From contig JACPVI010000024.1 in NCBI GenBank assembly GCA_016191815.1, positions 62,001-126,000 on the forward strand: a DNA stretch of 64,000 nt. The letters are read 5' to 3'. Under the pieces are notes generated by a model. It had not been told where the DNA came from. It saw only the letters and a list, made by a program, of their open reading frames with translations, and ran no database searches. Origin of the DNA: Myxococcales bacterium. GTDB lineage: Bacteria > Myxococcota > Myxococcia > Myxococcales > Myxococcaceae. Each line of letters starts with the position of its first letter. Position 1 is the first letter of the stretch. The position numbers were made by a program, and so were the translations under genes. This document shows, piece after piece, positions 22,919 to 32,370 of this stretch.

Positions 22919-24904
22919 TTAGCGGCCGGGAAGCTCCGTGGATAGCGCCTTGAGCTTCCGCTCCAGGGCCGAGCGCTGGCCCTTGTGCTCCGCCAGCTCG
23001 GGCGAGGCGATCAGCGCGTCCAGCGCCTGCCGGTACAGCTCCAGGGCCTGCGCCTTCCGCGACAGCCGGCTGTAGACATCGCCCAGGTGCTCGAGGATCG
23101 TCGGCTCGCCCGGAGTCAAGGAGAGCGCCCGCTCGAGGGTCTCCATCGCCCGCTGGATCTCCCCCTTGCGGAAGTACACCCACCCGAGCGAGTCGAGGTA
23201 GGCCCCGTTGTCCGGGTTCAGCTCCAGGGCGCGCACCAGCATCCGCTCCGCCTCGTCGAAGTCCAGGCCCCGCTGCGCCAGCGTGTAGCCGATGAAGTTC
23301 ATCGCGTTGGCGTTCTTCGGGTTCACGTCCAACACCGCTCGCATCTTCTCCAGCGACCGGGCGATGTCTCCCTTGCGCTCGTAAGCCGCCCCCAGCGTGT
23401 AGAGGAGCACCTCGTCCTTTGGCTGGCGGCGCAAGGCGTCGGTGAGCAGGTCGATGGCCTCCGCCAGCCGGCCCTGCCGCTCGTACAGCGACGAGAGCGC
23501 CTCGAACAGCTCCGGCGCAGGCCGCTTCTCGAGGCTCCTCCTCAGGAAGGCTTCGCCCTCCTTGGGCTGCCCCGCCCGCTCCAGCGCGCGCGCATAGGCG
23601 GAGTACAGCGGGAGATAGTCCGGCCGGTCGGCGAGCCCCGCCCTCAAGAGATCCAGCGCGACCTTGGGCTGACCGGCCGTGGAGAGGCTCTGGGCCCGGT
23701 GCAGCCTCGCCTCGTGGAACAGCTCACCTGCTCCCGGCGGGACCGCCGCGTAGGCCTCCGCCGCCTTGGAGTGCTCGCCAAGCTTCTCGCGCATCAACCC
23801 CGCATAGAAGTGCAGCCGCGGCTCCCCCGAAGCCCGGGAGCGGGCGCGATCCAGTACCTCCGCCGCCTCGCCAAGCTGCCTGGTGGCCAGGTAGCTGAAG
23901 GCTACCTTCACCGCCAGCTCGGGATCCTCTGACACGCCCATGAGCTGATCGAAGTACGCCTTCGCCTTCGGCAGCTGGCCCGTGCGCAGGGCCAGCCTCC
24001 CCGCGGCGAGCAACACCTCGCGGTGCTCCGGGTCCCTCTCCAGGGCCTTGTCGTACGCCTCCGCCGCCTCGGTCAGCCGGTCCGACGCCTCGTAGAGCTG
24101 GGCCAGCGAGTGCCAGACCTCGAAGTCGCCGGGATCCCTCGCCACCGCGCGGCGCAGGAGCTTCTCCGCCCTCAAAGGGTCGCCCCGCTCCGCCAGCGCT
24201 AGCCCGAGCCGCTTGTAGCCGATCGGCTCGCCCGGCACCGCCGCCGATAGCTCCTCCACCACCCGGATCGCCTGGTCCGGCTTGGCCTGCTCGAGCCAGA
24301 GCTGGGTGAGGACCAGGTAGGCGTCGGGGTCCTTCGGCTTGAGCTTGATCGCCCGCGCCAGGTGGACCTTGGCCCGGGTCACCTTCTGCGCCTCGTAGAG
24401 GACCCGCCCCATGAGGAGCTGGGCGGGGTGATAGTCCGGGTGCCGCTCGATCACCCGGCGCAGCTCGCGCTCGGCCCGGTCGAGGTCGGAGAGGCGGGCG
24501 TGCTCCTCCGCCAGGGCGGTGAGCAGGAAGGGGTTCCCGTCATCCGAGGCCAGCGCCAGCCTCAGCTCGTCCAAGGCCCGGCGATGGTCTCCCTCGTGGT
24601 GGGCCAGCCTGGATCTGAGGAAGTGGGCGAAGGCCGCGGAGGAGCTGGGCTCCTCGCCCTCGGCCGCGCCGGAGCTCATCGCCTCGCGCATCGCCTGCCG
24701 GTCGACCGTCGGGCGCCGGCTCGCAGGCCCGGCCGCGCACGCCAAGGCGAGCGCGAGGAGGCCGATCGCGAGCGAGCACCACGGCTGGCCGCGGTCGCTC
24801 GGACTGAGCCAGGCCCCCACCTGCGCTCGGGCTGAGCGGAGTCGCAGCCCCGATCGATGCGAGCGAACACCGCGATGAGTCACGCCGGAGGAATTGTACC
24901 CCAC
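22919..24904 (-). CDS. Large TPR-repeat lipoprotein
   Basis: Up to 661 residues from GTG 24902-24904; a GTG at 24820 gives a shorter and more usual signal. The lipobox LLALALAC with a following CAAG lies at residues 50-60 of the long form. At least 14 TPR units follow, for example AQLLMGRVLYEAQKVTRAKV, LYTLGAAYERKGDIARSLEK and LDSLGWVYFRKGEIQRAMET, the last typical of outer-membrane TPR lipoproteins that work in surface assembly or export. The gene is followed by the hydrolase gene in the same direction. Partner unknown. 24905-25081 upstream contains no gene that I can support. Confidence 0.8.
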   Translation of the reverse strand: MGYNSSGVTHRGVRSHRSGLRLRSARAQVGAWLSPSDRGQPWCSLAIGLLALALACAAGPASRRPTVDRQAMREAMSSGAAEGEEPSSSAAFAHFLRSRLAHHEGDHRRALDELRLALASDDGNPFLLTALAEEHARLSDLDRAERELRRVIERHPDYHPAQLLMGRVLYEAQKVTRAKVHLARAIKLKPKDPDAYLVLTQLWLEQAKPDQAIRVVEELSAAVPGEPIGYKRLGLALAERGDPLRAEKLLRRAVARDPGDFEVWHSLAQLYEASDRLTEAAEAYDKALERDPEHREVLLAAGRLALRTGQLPKAKAYFDQLMGVSEDPELAVKVAFSYLATRQLGEAAEVLDRARSRASGEPRLHFYAGLMREKLGEHSKAAEAYAAVPPGAGELFHEARLHRAQSLSTAGQPKVALDLLRAGLADRPDYLPLYSAYARALERAGQPKEGEAFLRRSLEKRPAPELFEALSSLYERQGRLAEAIDLLTDALRRQPKDEVLLYTLGAAYERKGDIARSLEKMRAVLDVNPKNANAMNFIGYTLAQRGLDFDEAERMLVRALELNPDNGAYLDSLGWVYFRKGEIQRAMETLERALSLTPGEPTILEHLGDVYSRLSRKAQALELYRQALDALIASPELAEHKGQRSALERKLKALSTELPGR

Positions 24905-25081
24905 TCCGGCAGCCTTCGCCGGGCGCCAGCCTGCTCGAACCTCGAATCCACTTCTCGACCCGCGGTCGCCTTCAGCGCCCCGGCACGGGGTTGATGGCGC
25001 GCTCGAGGTTGCAGCACTTGCTGTTCACGCTGAGGTGCCTCGTTGCGGTTGCCCCAGGCGGAGGGTTCACCGCCGTTTTCC

Positions 25082-25948
25082 CTAGAACAACAGGCCGATC
25101 CCGAGGGCCAGGCGCCACGGGTCGAGCATGGGCTCGACCCCATGGGGCCATGTCCCACTCCCGGGCAACGTGCTGTACTCCTCCGTGACGCCGGGCGCGC
25201 CGCCCAGGATTCCCAGCGTGCCCGTGATGCCCTTGCCGCCGCCGAAGTCGATGCGCGCGTCCACGCCGACGCCGACGGCCAGATCTAAACCCGCATTCTT
25301 GCTCTGGCCGTACACGCGCGATTCGACCGGCGACGGCCTATAAGAGGATTCCATGTATCCGAGGTGAACGCCGAGGCCAGCCCATGCGCGCGCGGGGCCG
25401 AACGCGTAGTACGGCTTTAACCAGGCAGTCCCCACGAGCGCGATCGTCTGGTGCCAGACGTCTTGGGCGAATGTCCTGCAGTCCCCAAAGGGCTCGTTGT
25501 CGCAGCCCTGCTGGCCGGCCTGCACGAGAAGTGTCCTGGTCGAATCGATCGTCAGGTCGACGCCCAGCGCGAGCCAGTCGGTCAGGGGGAACGTGGAGGT
25601 GGCCCCGAGGGTGAGGCTCTCGTGGATGCACGAGATGTCCCCGAGGGGGGAGAAACGCCACGTGCGGCTGGCGCTGCAAAGCCCATCGCTCGTTTTGAAG
25701 GCATAACGTCGCAATCGCCCATATGCGGGAATGCCGAACCAGAAGCCGACCTGGCTCCAGCGCTCCTGCTTGCGGTTCCCCGAGCTTCCAAGTCCAGAGC
25801 ACGATGCGATTCGGTATGCTCGCTGTGTACGTCCGCCGGAACAGGGGCCGTCCGGAGGCAGCTTCCGTGACGAGGAGCTCGACCACGGCCCGCCCGCGGA
25901 TGCCTTCGATGAAGGATTCCATTTCGAACGCCTGGATGACGCCCGCAA
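25082..25948 (-). pseudogene. Outer-membrane beta-barrel-like fragment, 5' end broken
   Basis: From about residue 65 on, the frame reads as a barrel protein: WSQVGFWFGIPAYGR, ESLTLGATSTFPLTDWLALG, KPYYAFGPARAWAGLGVHLG, LDLAVGVGVDARIDFGGGKG, ending with the aromatic-terminated strand WRLALGIGLLF typical of outer-membrane proteins. The first 60 residues are Ser/Arg-rich out-of-frame coding of the neighbouring lipoprotein, and no signal peptide precedes the barrel. The barrel gene therefore appears to have lost its 5' end, probably by a deletion that joined it to the lipoprotein gene. Confidence 0.5.
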
Positions 25949-26261
25949 GGACGTGGGCGCTGCGACCGGGCTTCGCCAGCATCCCTCGCGCCCGCAGGCC
26001 GCTTTCGAACGCGGAGGTGATCACCCGGGCGACGGGCTCCTGCGCAACCGCGGGGCGCCCCGCCAGGGACCCCAGGAACGCCGGCTCCACGCCTCGCCTG
26101 TCCTCGAACGGAGCGACGGAGAGATCCGGTCCCTCCCGCGCAGGGGACGAAGCGACTGGAGGGCCGTAACGAACCGACACCACATGCGTGCACGATGCGC
26201 CCAGCACAACTAGAACGCCGCACGCGGCCTTGGATGCAAACGTGGAGCGCGGCGGCGGCAA
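25338..26261 (-). pseudogene. YajG-like lipoprotein with a foreign C-terminal tail
   Basis: From a tentative TTG at 26259-26261 the N-terminus (MPPPRSTFASKAACGVLVVL GASC) is a lipoprotein signal. Residues 25-165 (GPDLSVAPFEDRRGVEP, VARVITSAFESGLRARGMLA, VIQAFEMESFIEGIRGRAVV, LVTEAASGRPLFRRTYTASI) have the layout of YajG-type lipoproteins. After WTWKLG (about 25780) the frame runs on without a stop as low-quality sequence antisense to nothing sensible, while the barrel starts in another frame there. I infer a deletion or frameshift joining two genes. Confidence 0.5.
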
Positions 26262-26452
26262 GTCAGGGCGCCCCTCCGGCCGTGGCGACCCAGGGTGCCA
26301 TCGACCACGGCGGCCAGCGCCACCACTGCCGTCCCGCTCGACCACGATGACGTTTCCTTCGGGGTCCACCCCGAGCCTGCCCGCCCGCGGCATGGCCCGC
26401 GCCCACGCCCAAAGGCCTGCCAGCGCTCCTCCGCTGGCGCTGGCGCCGTGCC

Positions 26453-26487
26453 TTGACGGGTCGATCCACGACACCTACTGTCGGAGC
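26453..26487 (+). promoter_or_regulatory. Predicted leaderless promoter of mntA-hepT
   Basis: TTGACG at 26453-26458, a 17-bp spacer and TACTGT at 26476-26481, with the GTG of mntA six bases later. This is the same spacing as at TA1 and TA2, though the sequences are otherwise unrelated. No ribosome site is visible. The 190 bases between here and the lipoprotein start (26262-26452) hold no supportable gene. Confidence 0.6.
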
Positions 26488-26934
26488 GTGGGGAGCGACG
26501 AGGGCATCGCCTGGCACCGCCTGACCGACGCGGAGCGTCAGAGGCTCGAGGCCGTCGCGCCGCTCGTCTTCGCGCGCCATGACTGGGTCCGCGCGGCCTG
26601 GCTCTTCGGGAGCGCCGCGAAGGGCGACCGGCCTTCCCGCGACATCGACATCGCCGTGCTCGCGAGGCCGGTTCCACGCTGGGGCGAGCCCATTCGCGTC
26701 GGCCATGCGCTGGCCGACGCGACGGGAATCACGGCCGTGCCGTTCGACGTGCGCCTGGTGAACGGCGCAAGCCCCGTCTTCCTCAACCAAGTCTTGTCGG
26801 CGCGGAGACTGCTGTATCAGGCCGACGGGCGCGAGCGCATCGACTTCGAAGCACGCGCCATGTCCGCCTGGCTGGACTTCAAGCCCATCTACGAGCGCCT
26901 GCGCTCCGGCGCCTTCGACCGGTGGACGCGATGA
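26488..26934 (+). CDS. mntA: MntA-type minimal nucleotidyltransferase (antitoxin)
   Basis: 148 residues from GTG at 26488, chosen from the promoter geometry. The MNT signature is at residues 39-57: LFGSAAKGDRPSRDIDIAVL (GS-x3-G, then D-x-D). In HepT-MntA modules this protein AMPylates and so inactivates the HEPN toxin. The hepT gene starts within its stop (ATGA), so both are coupled. The C-terminal 60 residues contain a helical segment (AMSAWLDFKPIYERLRSGAF) that would contact HepT. Confidence 0.85.
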   Translation: MGSDEGIAWHRLTDAERQRLEAVAPLVFARHDWVRAAWLFGSAAKGDRPSRDIDIAVLARPVPRWGEPIRVGHALADATGITAVPFDVRLVNGASPVFLNQVLSARRLLYQADGRERIDFEARAMSAWLDFKPIYERLRSGAFDRWTR

Positions 26935-27341
26935 GCGAAGCGCACCTGCGGCTGTTGGAAGAGGTGCTCGCGGCCATCGACCGGTATGCCCGGACCGTTA
27001 CCCGCGAAGCGCTCGAGAAGGATCTCGACACCTGGCTCAAGGTTCGCGGCGCGCTCGAGCTGGCGGCGCAAAGCTGCATCGACCTGGCGATGGTGATCAT
27101 CGCCCAGCGGGGCCTGGGCGTGCCCCAGACGTACCGCGAAGCCTTCCTCGCCTTGGCGCGCGCCGGAGTCGTCGATTCGGCGCTGGCCGACGAGTTGGCG
27201 AAGTGGGCCGGTTTTCGCAACGCCCTCGTCCACATCTACACCGCGCTGGATCTCGACGTCATTCACCGCGCGCTCGGGGAGGCAGAACCGTTGCGGCGTT
27301 TCTTCGAGATCGCCGCGCGAGAGCTGATGCCGTCGCCTTGA
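26931..27341 (+). CDS. hepT: HepT-type HEPN toxin
   Basis: 136 residues from ATG 26931, overlapping the mntA stop by four bases. The HEPN RNase motif R-x4-H-x-Y is complete: R96-NALV-H101-I-Y103 in GFRNALVHIYTALD. The first 90 residues are the expected four-helix bundle. It would cleave RNA (tRNA ends in the characterised cases) when MntA is lost. Convergent to the hybrid kinase gene; the 131 bases between them contain a weak hairpin without a T tract. Confidence 0.88.
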   Translation: MSEAHLRLLEEVLAAIDRYARTVTREALEKDLDTWLKVRGALELAAQSCIDLAMVIIAQRGLGVPQTYREAFLALARAGVVDSALADELAKWAGFRNALVHIYTALDLDVIHRALGEAEPLRRFFEIAARELMPSP

Positions 27342-27472
27342 CGCCGGTGGAAGGACCACGTGGGCGCCTGGAGCGGGCCGCCAAGTCAAGGCCAAGGCGA
27401 GCCTGCTGGCACCCCCTGACGCGCGGTGCTCGAGGGTGCAGAACCGAGCGACCTCTCGACCCACGTACGCCC

Positions 27473-29968
27473 TCAGCTCCCCGGCACGAGCTTGAGGGCG
27501 CGCTCGAGCAGCTCGTCGGCGGACTCCTCCGCCGGCTCCGGCTGCACCGATGCCCCTCCGAAGACGATCTGGGTCTGCTTGGCCAGCTCGGGGACGAGCC
27601 GGGAGACGATCGCGCTCGCCGCCTCGGCGGCGGCCTCGGGAAGCAACACCGCCCAGCTGCCCTCGCCCAGGTGCGCCACCACGTCCGGGGTCCGCAATCT
27701 GCCGCGGATCAGCGCGGCGCACTCCCGAACGCCGCTCTCCACCGGGCGCTGCGCTTTCAAGACCGCCAGCGACAGGGCCCGCCCGTATCGGCGGGAGCGC
27801 GACAGCTCCTGGTCCAGGCGCACCAAAAGGCCCGAACGGTCGAGCAGCCCCGTCTCCGGATCGCTCCCCACCCTCCGGAGCATGGAGAGGCTCCGCGCCA
27901 GATCGCGCTCGGTGGCGCGCAGGCGCAGCGCCCGCTCTGTCCGACTCAAGAGCTCGAGCGCCTGGAAGGGCTTGGCCATGTAGTCCACCGCGCCCAAGTT
28001 CAAGGCTCGCACCTTCTCTGCCACCCCCTGGTGGGCAGAGAGGAGGATCACCGGGATGTCGCTGGTGTCGGTGGAGGTCTTCAGGGCCTTGGCGGCGTCC
28101 AGCCCGTCCATCTTCGGCAGGAACACGTCCATCACTACCAAGTCCGGGTGCAGCCCCCTCGCCTTGGCGAGTCCCTCGGCGCCATCGCGCGCCACCTCCA
28201 CCCGGTAACGGGACCTCAGAATCTCCGCCAGCACCGCCGCCACCTCGGGCTCGTCCTCCACCACGAGGATCCGGGCCTGCTCGGTGGTGGGCGATGGGGG
28301 CGGCTCGGGGCGCGCCGCCGCGGCTTCCTCGGCAAGAGGGAGCACGAACACCATCTCGCACCCGTTCTCCGGCAGGTTCTCGGACCAGATCTCCCCGCCG
28401 TGCAGCTCCACGAAGTCCTTGCAGATGGCCAGCCCCAGCCCGGTTCCTCCCTTGCCGTGGTGGAACTTGTCGAAGACCAGGTGCAGCTCGTCGGTGGGAA
28501 TCCCGGGGCCGTCGTCCTGCACCTCGACTCGCGCCGCGTCTCCGTCGGGCCGCCTCAGCCTCTGCGCCCTCACCACCACCTCTCCGCTCGGCTTGGCGTG
28601 GTGGATGGCGTTGATGATCAGGTTCTGCAGGACCTGGCAGATCTTCACCTCGTCGCCCACCGCCATCAGGCTCTCGGGCGTCTCGCTGCGCAGGGAGACC
28701 CCCCGCTCGCTGGCCAAGATCTCCAGCTCCGCCGCGGTCTCCTTGCACAGCTCCGCCACGTCCAGCATGCGCGCGTCGAGCGCCAGCCGTGCCCCCTGGC
28801 CCTTGCCGCGCTCGAGGAGATTCTCGACCAGGTCGAGGATCTTCTTCCCCATCCGCACCACCGCCTCGGTGGACGCCTGCTGGCCCGGCTCGAGGTCGGT
28901 GTCCAGCAACAGCCGGCCGTGGCCGAGCAGGACCTGAAGCGGCGCCCTCAGGTCGTGGCTGCAGACGGCGATGATCTCGTCCTTGAGGCGGTTCAGCTCC
29001 TTGAGGCGCTTGTTGGCCTCGATCAGCTCGCGGTAGCGGTCGACGTACGCGGATTCCAGATCTTCTCGCTTGCGCCTGACCGCGGCGTGGAGCCTCGCGT
29101 TCCTGATGGAGTTCGCCAGGGAAGCGGCCACCGCCCGGGCGAACTCCTGCTCCTCCCGGCCGAAGCCCGCCTCTCCCTTGGAGAGCCTGAGGAAGAGCGC
29201 CCCGAGGAGGTCCTCGTGGCAGATGAGCGGCTGCACCAGGATGCTGCGCACGCCGACCGGGGCGATGAAGCGGCGGACCTCCTCCATCAGCGGATCGCGG
29301 GTGGCGTCGGCCACGTGCACCGCATGGCGGGTCTCCAGCGCGCGCCGCAGCTCGGGGTACTTGGCGAGGTCGAGCTTTAGGGGCAGCGTGCGCGGCGGCT
29401 CGCGCGAGGCCACCACTCTCGCCACCCGCGGGCTGTCGCCCTCCACCAGCACCACCGAGCAGCGGTCCGAGGGCACCACCTGGCCAATCTTCTCCACCGC
29501 GATCGAGAGCACCTGCTCCAGCTCGAGCGAGCTGGTCGCCGCCTGGGTGATCTCCAGGAGCGTCTCCAGGCGCAGGCGGGAGGCGTTCTCGCGCTCCACC
29601 AGGCGGCGCGCGCGCAGCACCGCTTCTATCCGCGAGGCCAGCTCCTCGTGGGAGTGTACCCAGTCCTCCACGTCGAGCGATCGCAAGCCGGCCCGTCCGT
29701 GCGACAGATCGGCCAGCACCGGCACGTCCCGCAAGGACTCCGCCGCGCGAATCACCGCCAGCGCCTCGCCCGCCTTCTTCGGCGCGGAGGAGAGGAGAAT
29801 GGCCTCGGGCTTCATGTTGGCCGCGGCGGCCAGCACCGCGTCGGCGCTCTCCGCCACTGCGCAGAAGTACCCGGAGCTCGAGAGCGCCTGTAGCGCTGGC
29901 GCAGACGACTCCCTGGGCCCCACCAACAGGACCCGGCCGCGAAGGCTCAGACTGGTCCTATCCCTCAA
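27473..29968 (-). CDS. Hybrid sensor kinase: pseudo-receiver, GAF, histidine kinase, receiver, degenerate GGDEF
   Basis: 831 residues, soluble. In order: a receiver-like fold (12-115) whose phosphoacceptor position reads AILLSSAP with no Asp; GAF (about 140-300); dimerisation/H box IIAVCSHDLRAPLQVLL; ATPase with NLIINAIHHA, DDGPGIP and GGTGLGLAI; an intact receiver (ILVVEDEPEVAAV, LVVMDVFLPKMDG, AKPF); and a C-terminal domain starting DPETGLLDRSGLLVRLDQEL that resembles diguanylate cyclases but has HLGEGSWAVLLPE in place of GGDEF. The last domain thus cannot be a standard cyclase and may only bind nucleotide or protein. Signals and output are unknown. Confidence 0.85.
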   Translation of the reverse strand: MRDRTSLSLRGRVLLVGPRESSAPALQALSSSGYFCAVAESADAVLAAAANMKPEAILLSSAPKKAGEALAVIRAAESLRDVPVLADLSHGRAGLRSLDVEDWVHSHEELASRIEAVLRARRLVERENASRLRLETLLEITQAATSSLELEQVLSIAVEKIGQVVPSDRCSVVLVEGDSPRVARVVASREPPRTLPLKLDLAKYPELRRALETRHAVHVADATRDPLMEEVRRFIAPVGVRSILVQPLICHEDLLGALFLRLSKGEAGFGREEQEFARAVAASLANSIRNARLHAAVRRKREDLESAYVDRYRELIEANKRLKELNRLKDEIIAVCSHDLRAPLQVLLGHGRLLLDTDLEPGQQASTEAVVRMGKKILDLVENLLERGKGQGARLALDARMLDVAELCKETAAELEILASERGVSLRSETPESLMAVGDEVKICQVLQNLIINAIHHAKPSGEVVVRAQRLRRPDGDAARVEVQDDGPGIPTDELHLVFDKFHHGKGGTGLGLAICKDFVELHGGEIWSENLPENGCEMVFVLPLAEEAAAARPEPPPSPTTEQARILVVEDEPEVAAVLAEILRSRYRVEVARDGAEGLAKARGLHPDLVVMDVFLPKMDGLDAAKALKTSTDTSDIPVILLSAHQGVAEKVRALNLGAVDYMAKPFQALELLSRTERALRLRATERDLARSLSMLRRVGSDPETGLLDRSGLLVRLDQELSRSRRYGRALSLAVLKAQRPVESGVRECAALIRGRLRTPDVVAHLGEGSWAVLLPEAAAEAASAIVSRLVPELAKQTQIVFGGASVQPEPAEESADELLERALKLVPGS

Positions 29969-30045
29969 GCCCCCTGATTATGCCAGAGACCCGACCTGCC
30001 AGGTCTTCCCGGCGATCACGACCTGATGTGGGTGAGTCCACCGAT

Positions 30046-30073
30046 TTGTGGCACCCAGGCACGCAGGTATAGT
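30046..30073 (+). promoter_or_regulatory. Promoter of the OmpA-family gene
   Basis: TTGTGG at 30046-30051, a 16-bp spacer and TATAGT at 30068-30073, about 55 bases upstream of the ATG at 30128. It is the best sigma-70-type site in the intergenic region. Confidence 0.5.
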
Positions 30074-30127
30074 GCGCCCGTCCGCGCGCCCCGAGGCCGG
30101 TGCGTGTGCGGACGCGAGGTTGCAGCC

Positions 30128-32296
30128 ATGCCACGTGTGGTTGTGTTGACGGTGCTCTGCTCCACTGCCGCAGTTGCGCAGGCGAGTGGCGACGAATGGA
30201 GCACCTTCCCTTCATTGCCCCCGGCCGAAGCCGCGCCTCCGACCTCGGGTCCCGAAGCGGTCCCGAAGCCCGCGCACGCGCCGGACGCAAAGCCTGCCGC
30301 TGCGAGTGAGGCGCCCGCGCCCGGGAAGGTGGACCCAGCCCGCAGCCGCGTCGAGGAGCGGATCGGGGCGGCCAAGCGGAAGGCGAGCGAGGAGGCGAAG
30401 GTCATCTCCAGCGAGGAGCGCTACCTTCCCGGCAGCGAGCCCCACAGCCCGAGCACCACCGGCAACGCCTTCTCGGCGAAGTCCAACCTCCGCGTCTCCC
30501 CGGGGGTGGTCGGCATCGGGCTCTTGCACGTCGGAAGCGCGGACATCGGCCGCCGGGGGCTGGTCCGCTTCTCGGTGACCGGCGAGTACATGAGCCTCTC
30601 CGACTTCCCGGTGCTCAAGGCGCAGAACATCCGCTCCGCGGGCACCTTCGCGGCCTCGTTCGTCCCCCTCGAGTGGCTGGAGACGTACGTGGGCTACTCG
30701 GCGTCGGCGAACACCAACTCCGCCTCCTCGCCCAACCTCATCCAGGCTTTGGGCGACATCACCTTCGGGGCCAAGGCCTCGCGCAGGTGGGCGAAGGGGC
30801 TCTCGGCGGGGCTGGACCTTAGGCTGCTCACCTTCTCCGGCGTGGGGAACCAGGGCATCGACCGGTGGGCGGTCGGCTTTTCCCCCGAGTTGGTCACCAC
30901 CTACGACGTCCGCGAGGCGGCCCAGAGCGTGCCGCTCCGGCTGCACGCGAACCTGGGGCTGGCGCTCGATGGCACCGGGAACCTGGTGCGCAACCGCGAG
31001 CTGAACGCGGTGGAGGAGTTCGCCTTGGGGGTCAACAAGTACAACCGCTTCAGCCTAGGACTGGCGGCCGAGGCTCCATTGCCTTGGGTCACTCCCTTCC
31101 TCGAGTACGGCCTCGCGCTGCCGCTGGGGGTCGCCGGCGGAGCGTTGGTGGGCCCCGACCGGAAGCGCTACCCGGTCGGCCAGGTGATGGCGCAGACGAT
31201 CGGGCTCGGGCTCAAGCTCACTGCGGTGAAGGATCTCACCCTGATGGCGGCGGTGGACTTCGGGCTCAGCCAAAGGGTCGGGCTGGGCGTTCCGGCCACC
31301 CAGCCGTTCAACTTCCTGCTCGGAGCCGCCTTCAACATCGACCCCTACCAGCGAGGAGAGACCAAGGTCGTGGAGGTCACCCGGGAGCGCGAGGTGGGCA
31401 AACCGCAGGTCGAGCCACCCAAGACCGGTAAAGTCAGCGGGAAGGTGGTGGACAGGGCGACCCAGAAGCCGATCCCCGGGGTGATCGTGGCGATGGCAGG
31501 AGCCGGCCTCCCTCCGGTGGCCTCGGACGCGGACTCCGGGGCGTTCCTCACCCACGAGCTGCCGAGCGGGCCGGTGCGGCTGGTGGCGCACAAGGACGGC
31601 TACAAGGAGTCCTCCCACGAGGTGATGCTCGAGGCGGGGAAGACCGCCGCGGTGGAGCTGGCGCTCGAGTCGGAGGCTCGAAGGGCCTCGTTCGAGGTGT
31701 CGGTGACGGCGAAGAAAAAGCCGGTGCCGGCCTCGGTGGCGTTCGTCGGACCGGCGCAGCACCAAGGCGCGGTTTCGGGTAGCGGCGAGCCCTTGAAGGC
31801 CGAGCTGCCCGCCGGCCGATACGTGGTGAACGTCACCTCCGAAGGCCACCTGGCGCAGACGCGGGAGGTCCAGGTGACCGAGGGGGCGAAGATGCCGCTC
31901 GCCTTCGAGCTGGTGCCCGAGCCCGCGAAGAAGCTGGTGGTGGTGAAGGAGAACCGGATCGAGATCCTCCAGCAGGTGCACTTCGCGACCGCCAAGGCGA
32001 CCTTGATGGCCGACTCGCACAGCCTGCTCCAGCAGGTGGTGGACGCGATCGTGAAGAACGGCATCAAGAAGATCCGGATCGAAGGTCACACCGACAACCG
32101 CGGCGGGAAGTCGCGCAACCAGAAGCTCTCCGAGGACCGAGCCAGATCGGTGGCGGATTACCTCATCTCGCAGGGAATCGACGCCAGCCGGGTGGAGACC
32201 GGCGGCTTCGGGGACACCCGGCCGATCGCCCCCAACCTCACCGCTCGCGGTAGGGAGCTGAACCGGCGGGTGGAATTCCTCATCCTCGAGCGGTAG
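30128..32296 (+). CDS. OmpA-family outer-membrane protein with carboxypeptidase-regulatory-like domains
   Basis: 722 residues. Signal peptide MPRVVVLTVLCSTAAVAQA, then a proline/alanine linker (20-80). Residues 115-420 are beta-rich with alternating strands (LRVSPGVVGIGLLHVGSADI, YVGYSASANTNSASS, MAQTIGLGLKLTAVKDLTLM), likely a barrel. Residues 435-500 (KVSGKVVDRATQKPIPGVIV) are a carboxypeptidase-regulatory/transthyretin-like fold, and a second similar domain follows. Residues 610-722 are an OmpA peptidoglycan-binding domain (VHFATAKATLMADSHSLLQQ, IEGHTDNRGGKSRNQKLSED, GDTRPIAPN). It would connect outer membrane and cell wall. Confidence 0.85.
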   Translation: MPRVVVLTVLCSTAAVAQASGDEWSTFPSLPPAEAAPPTSGPEAVPKPAHAPDAKPAAASEAPAPGKVDPARSRVEERIGAAKRKASEEAKVISSEERYLPGSEPHSPSTTGNAFSAKSNLRVSPGVVGIGLLHVGSADIGRRGLVRFSVTGEYMSLSDFPVLKAQNIRSAGTFAASFVPLEWLETYVGYSASANTNSASSPNLIQALGDITFGAKASRRWAKGLSAGLDLRLLTFSGVGNQGIDRWAVGFSPELVTTYDVREAAQSVPLRLHANLGLALDGTGNLVRNRELNAVEEFALGVNKYNRFSLGLAAEAPLPWVTPFLEYGLALPLGVAGGALVGPDRKRYPVGQVMAQTIGLGLKLTAVKDLTLMAAVDFGLSQRVGLGVPATQPFNFLLGAAFNIDPYQRGETKVVEVTREREVGKPQVEPPKTGKVSGKVVDRATQKPIPGVIVAMAGAGLPPVASDADSGAFLTHELPSGPVRLVAHKDGYKESSHEVMLEAGKTAAVELALESEARRASFEVSVTAKKKPVPASVAFVGPAQHQGAVSGSGEPLKAELPAGRYVVNVTSEGHLAQTREVQVTEGAKMPLAFELVPEPAKKLVVVKENRIEILQQVHFATAKATLMADSHSLLQQVVDAIVKNGIKKIRIEGHTDNRGGKSRNQKLSEDRARSVADYLISQGIDASRVETGGFGDTRPIAPNLTARGRELNRRVEFLILER

Positions 32297-32370
32297 TCCG
32301 GGCGCGAGTCGCCGCTGTCGCGGACCTAGGAGTCGCGGATCCACACGGTCTCTCATCGATCGTGGACCTC

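Noticed and set aside
30049-30065. Sigma-54-like TGGCAC...GCA upstream of the OmpA gene
   Set aside because: The GG-to-GC distance is one base too long and the TTGC box is poor; the sigma-70 site here is better.
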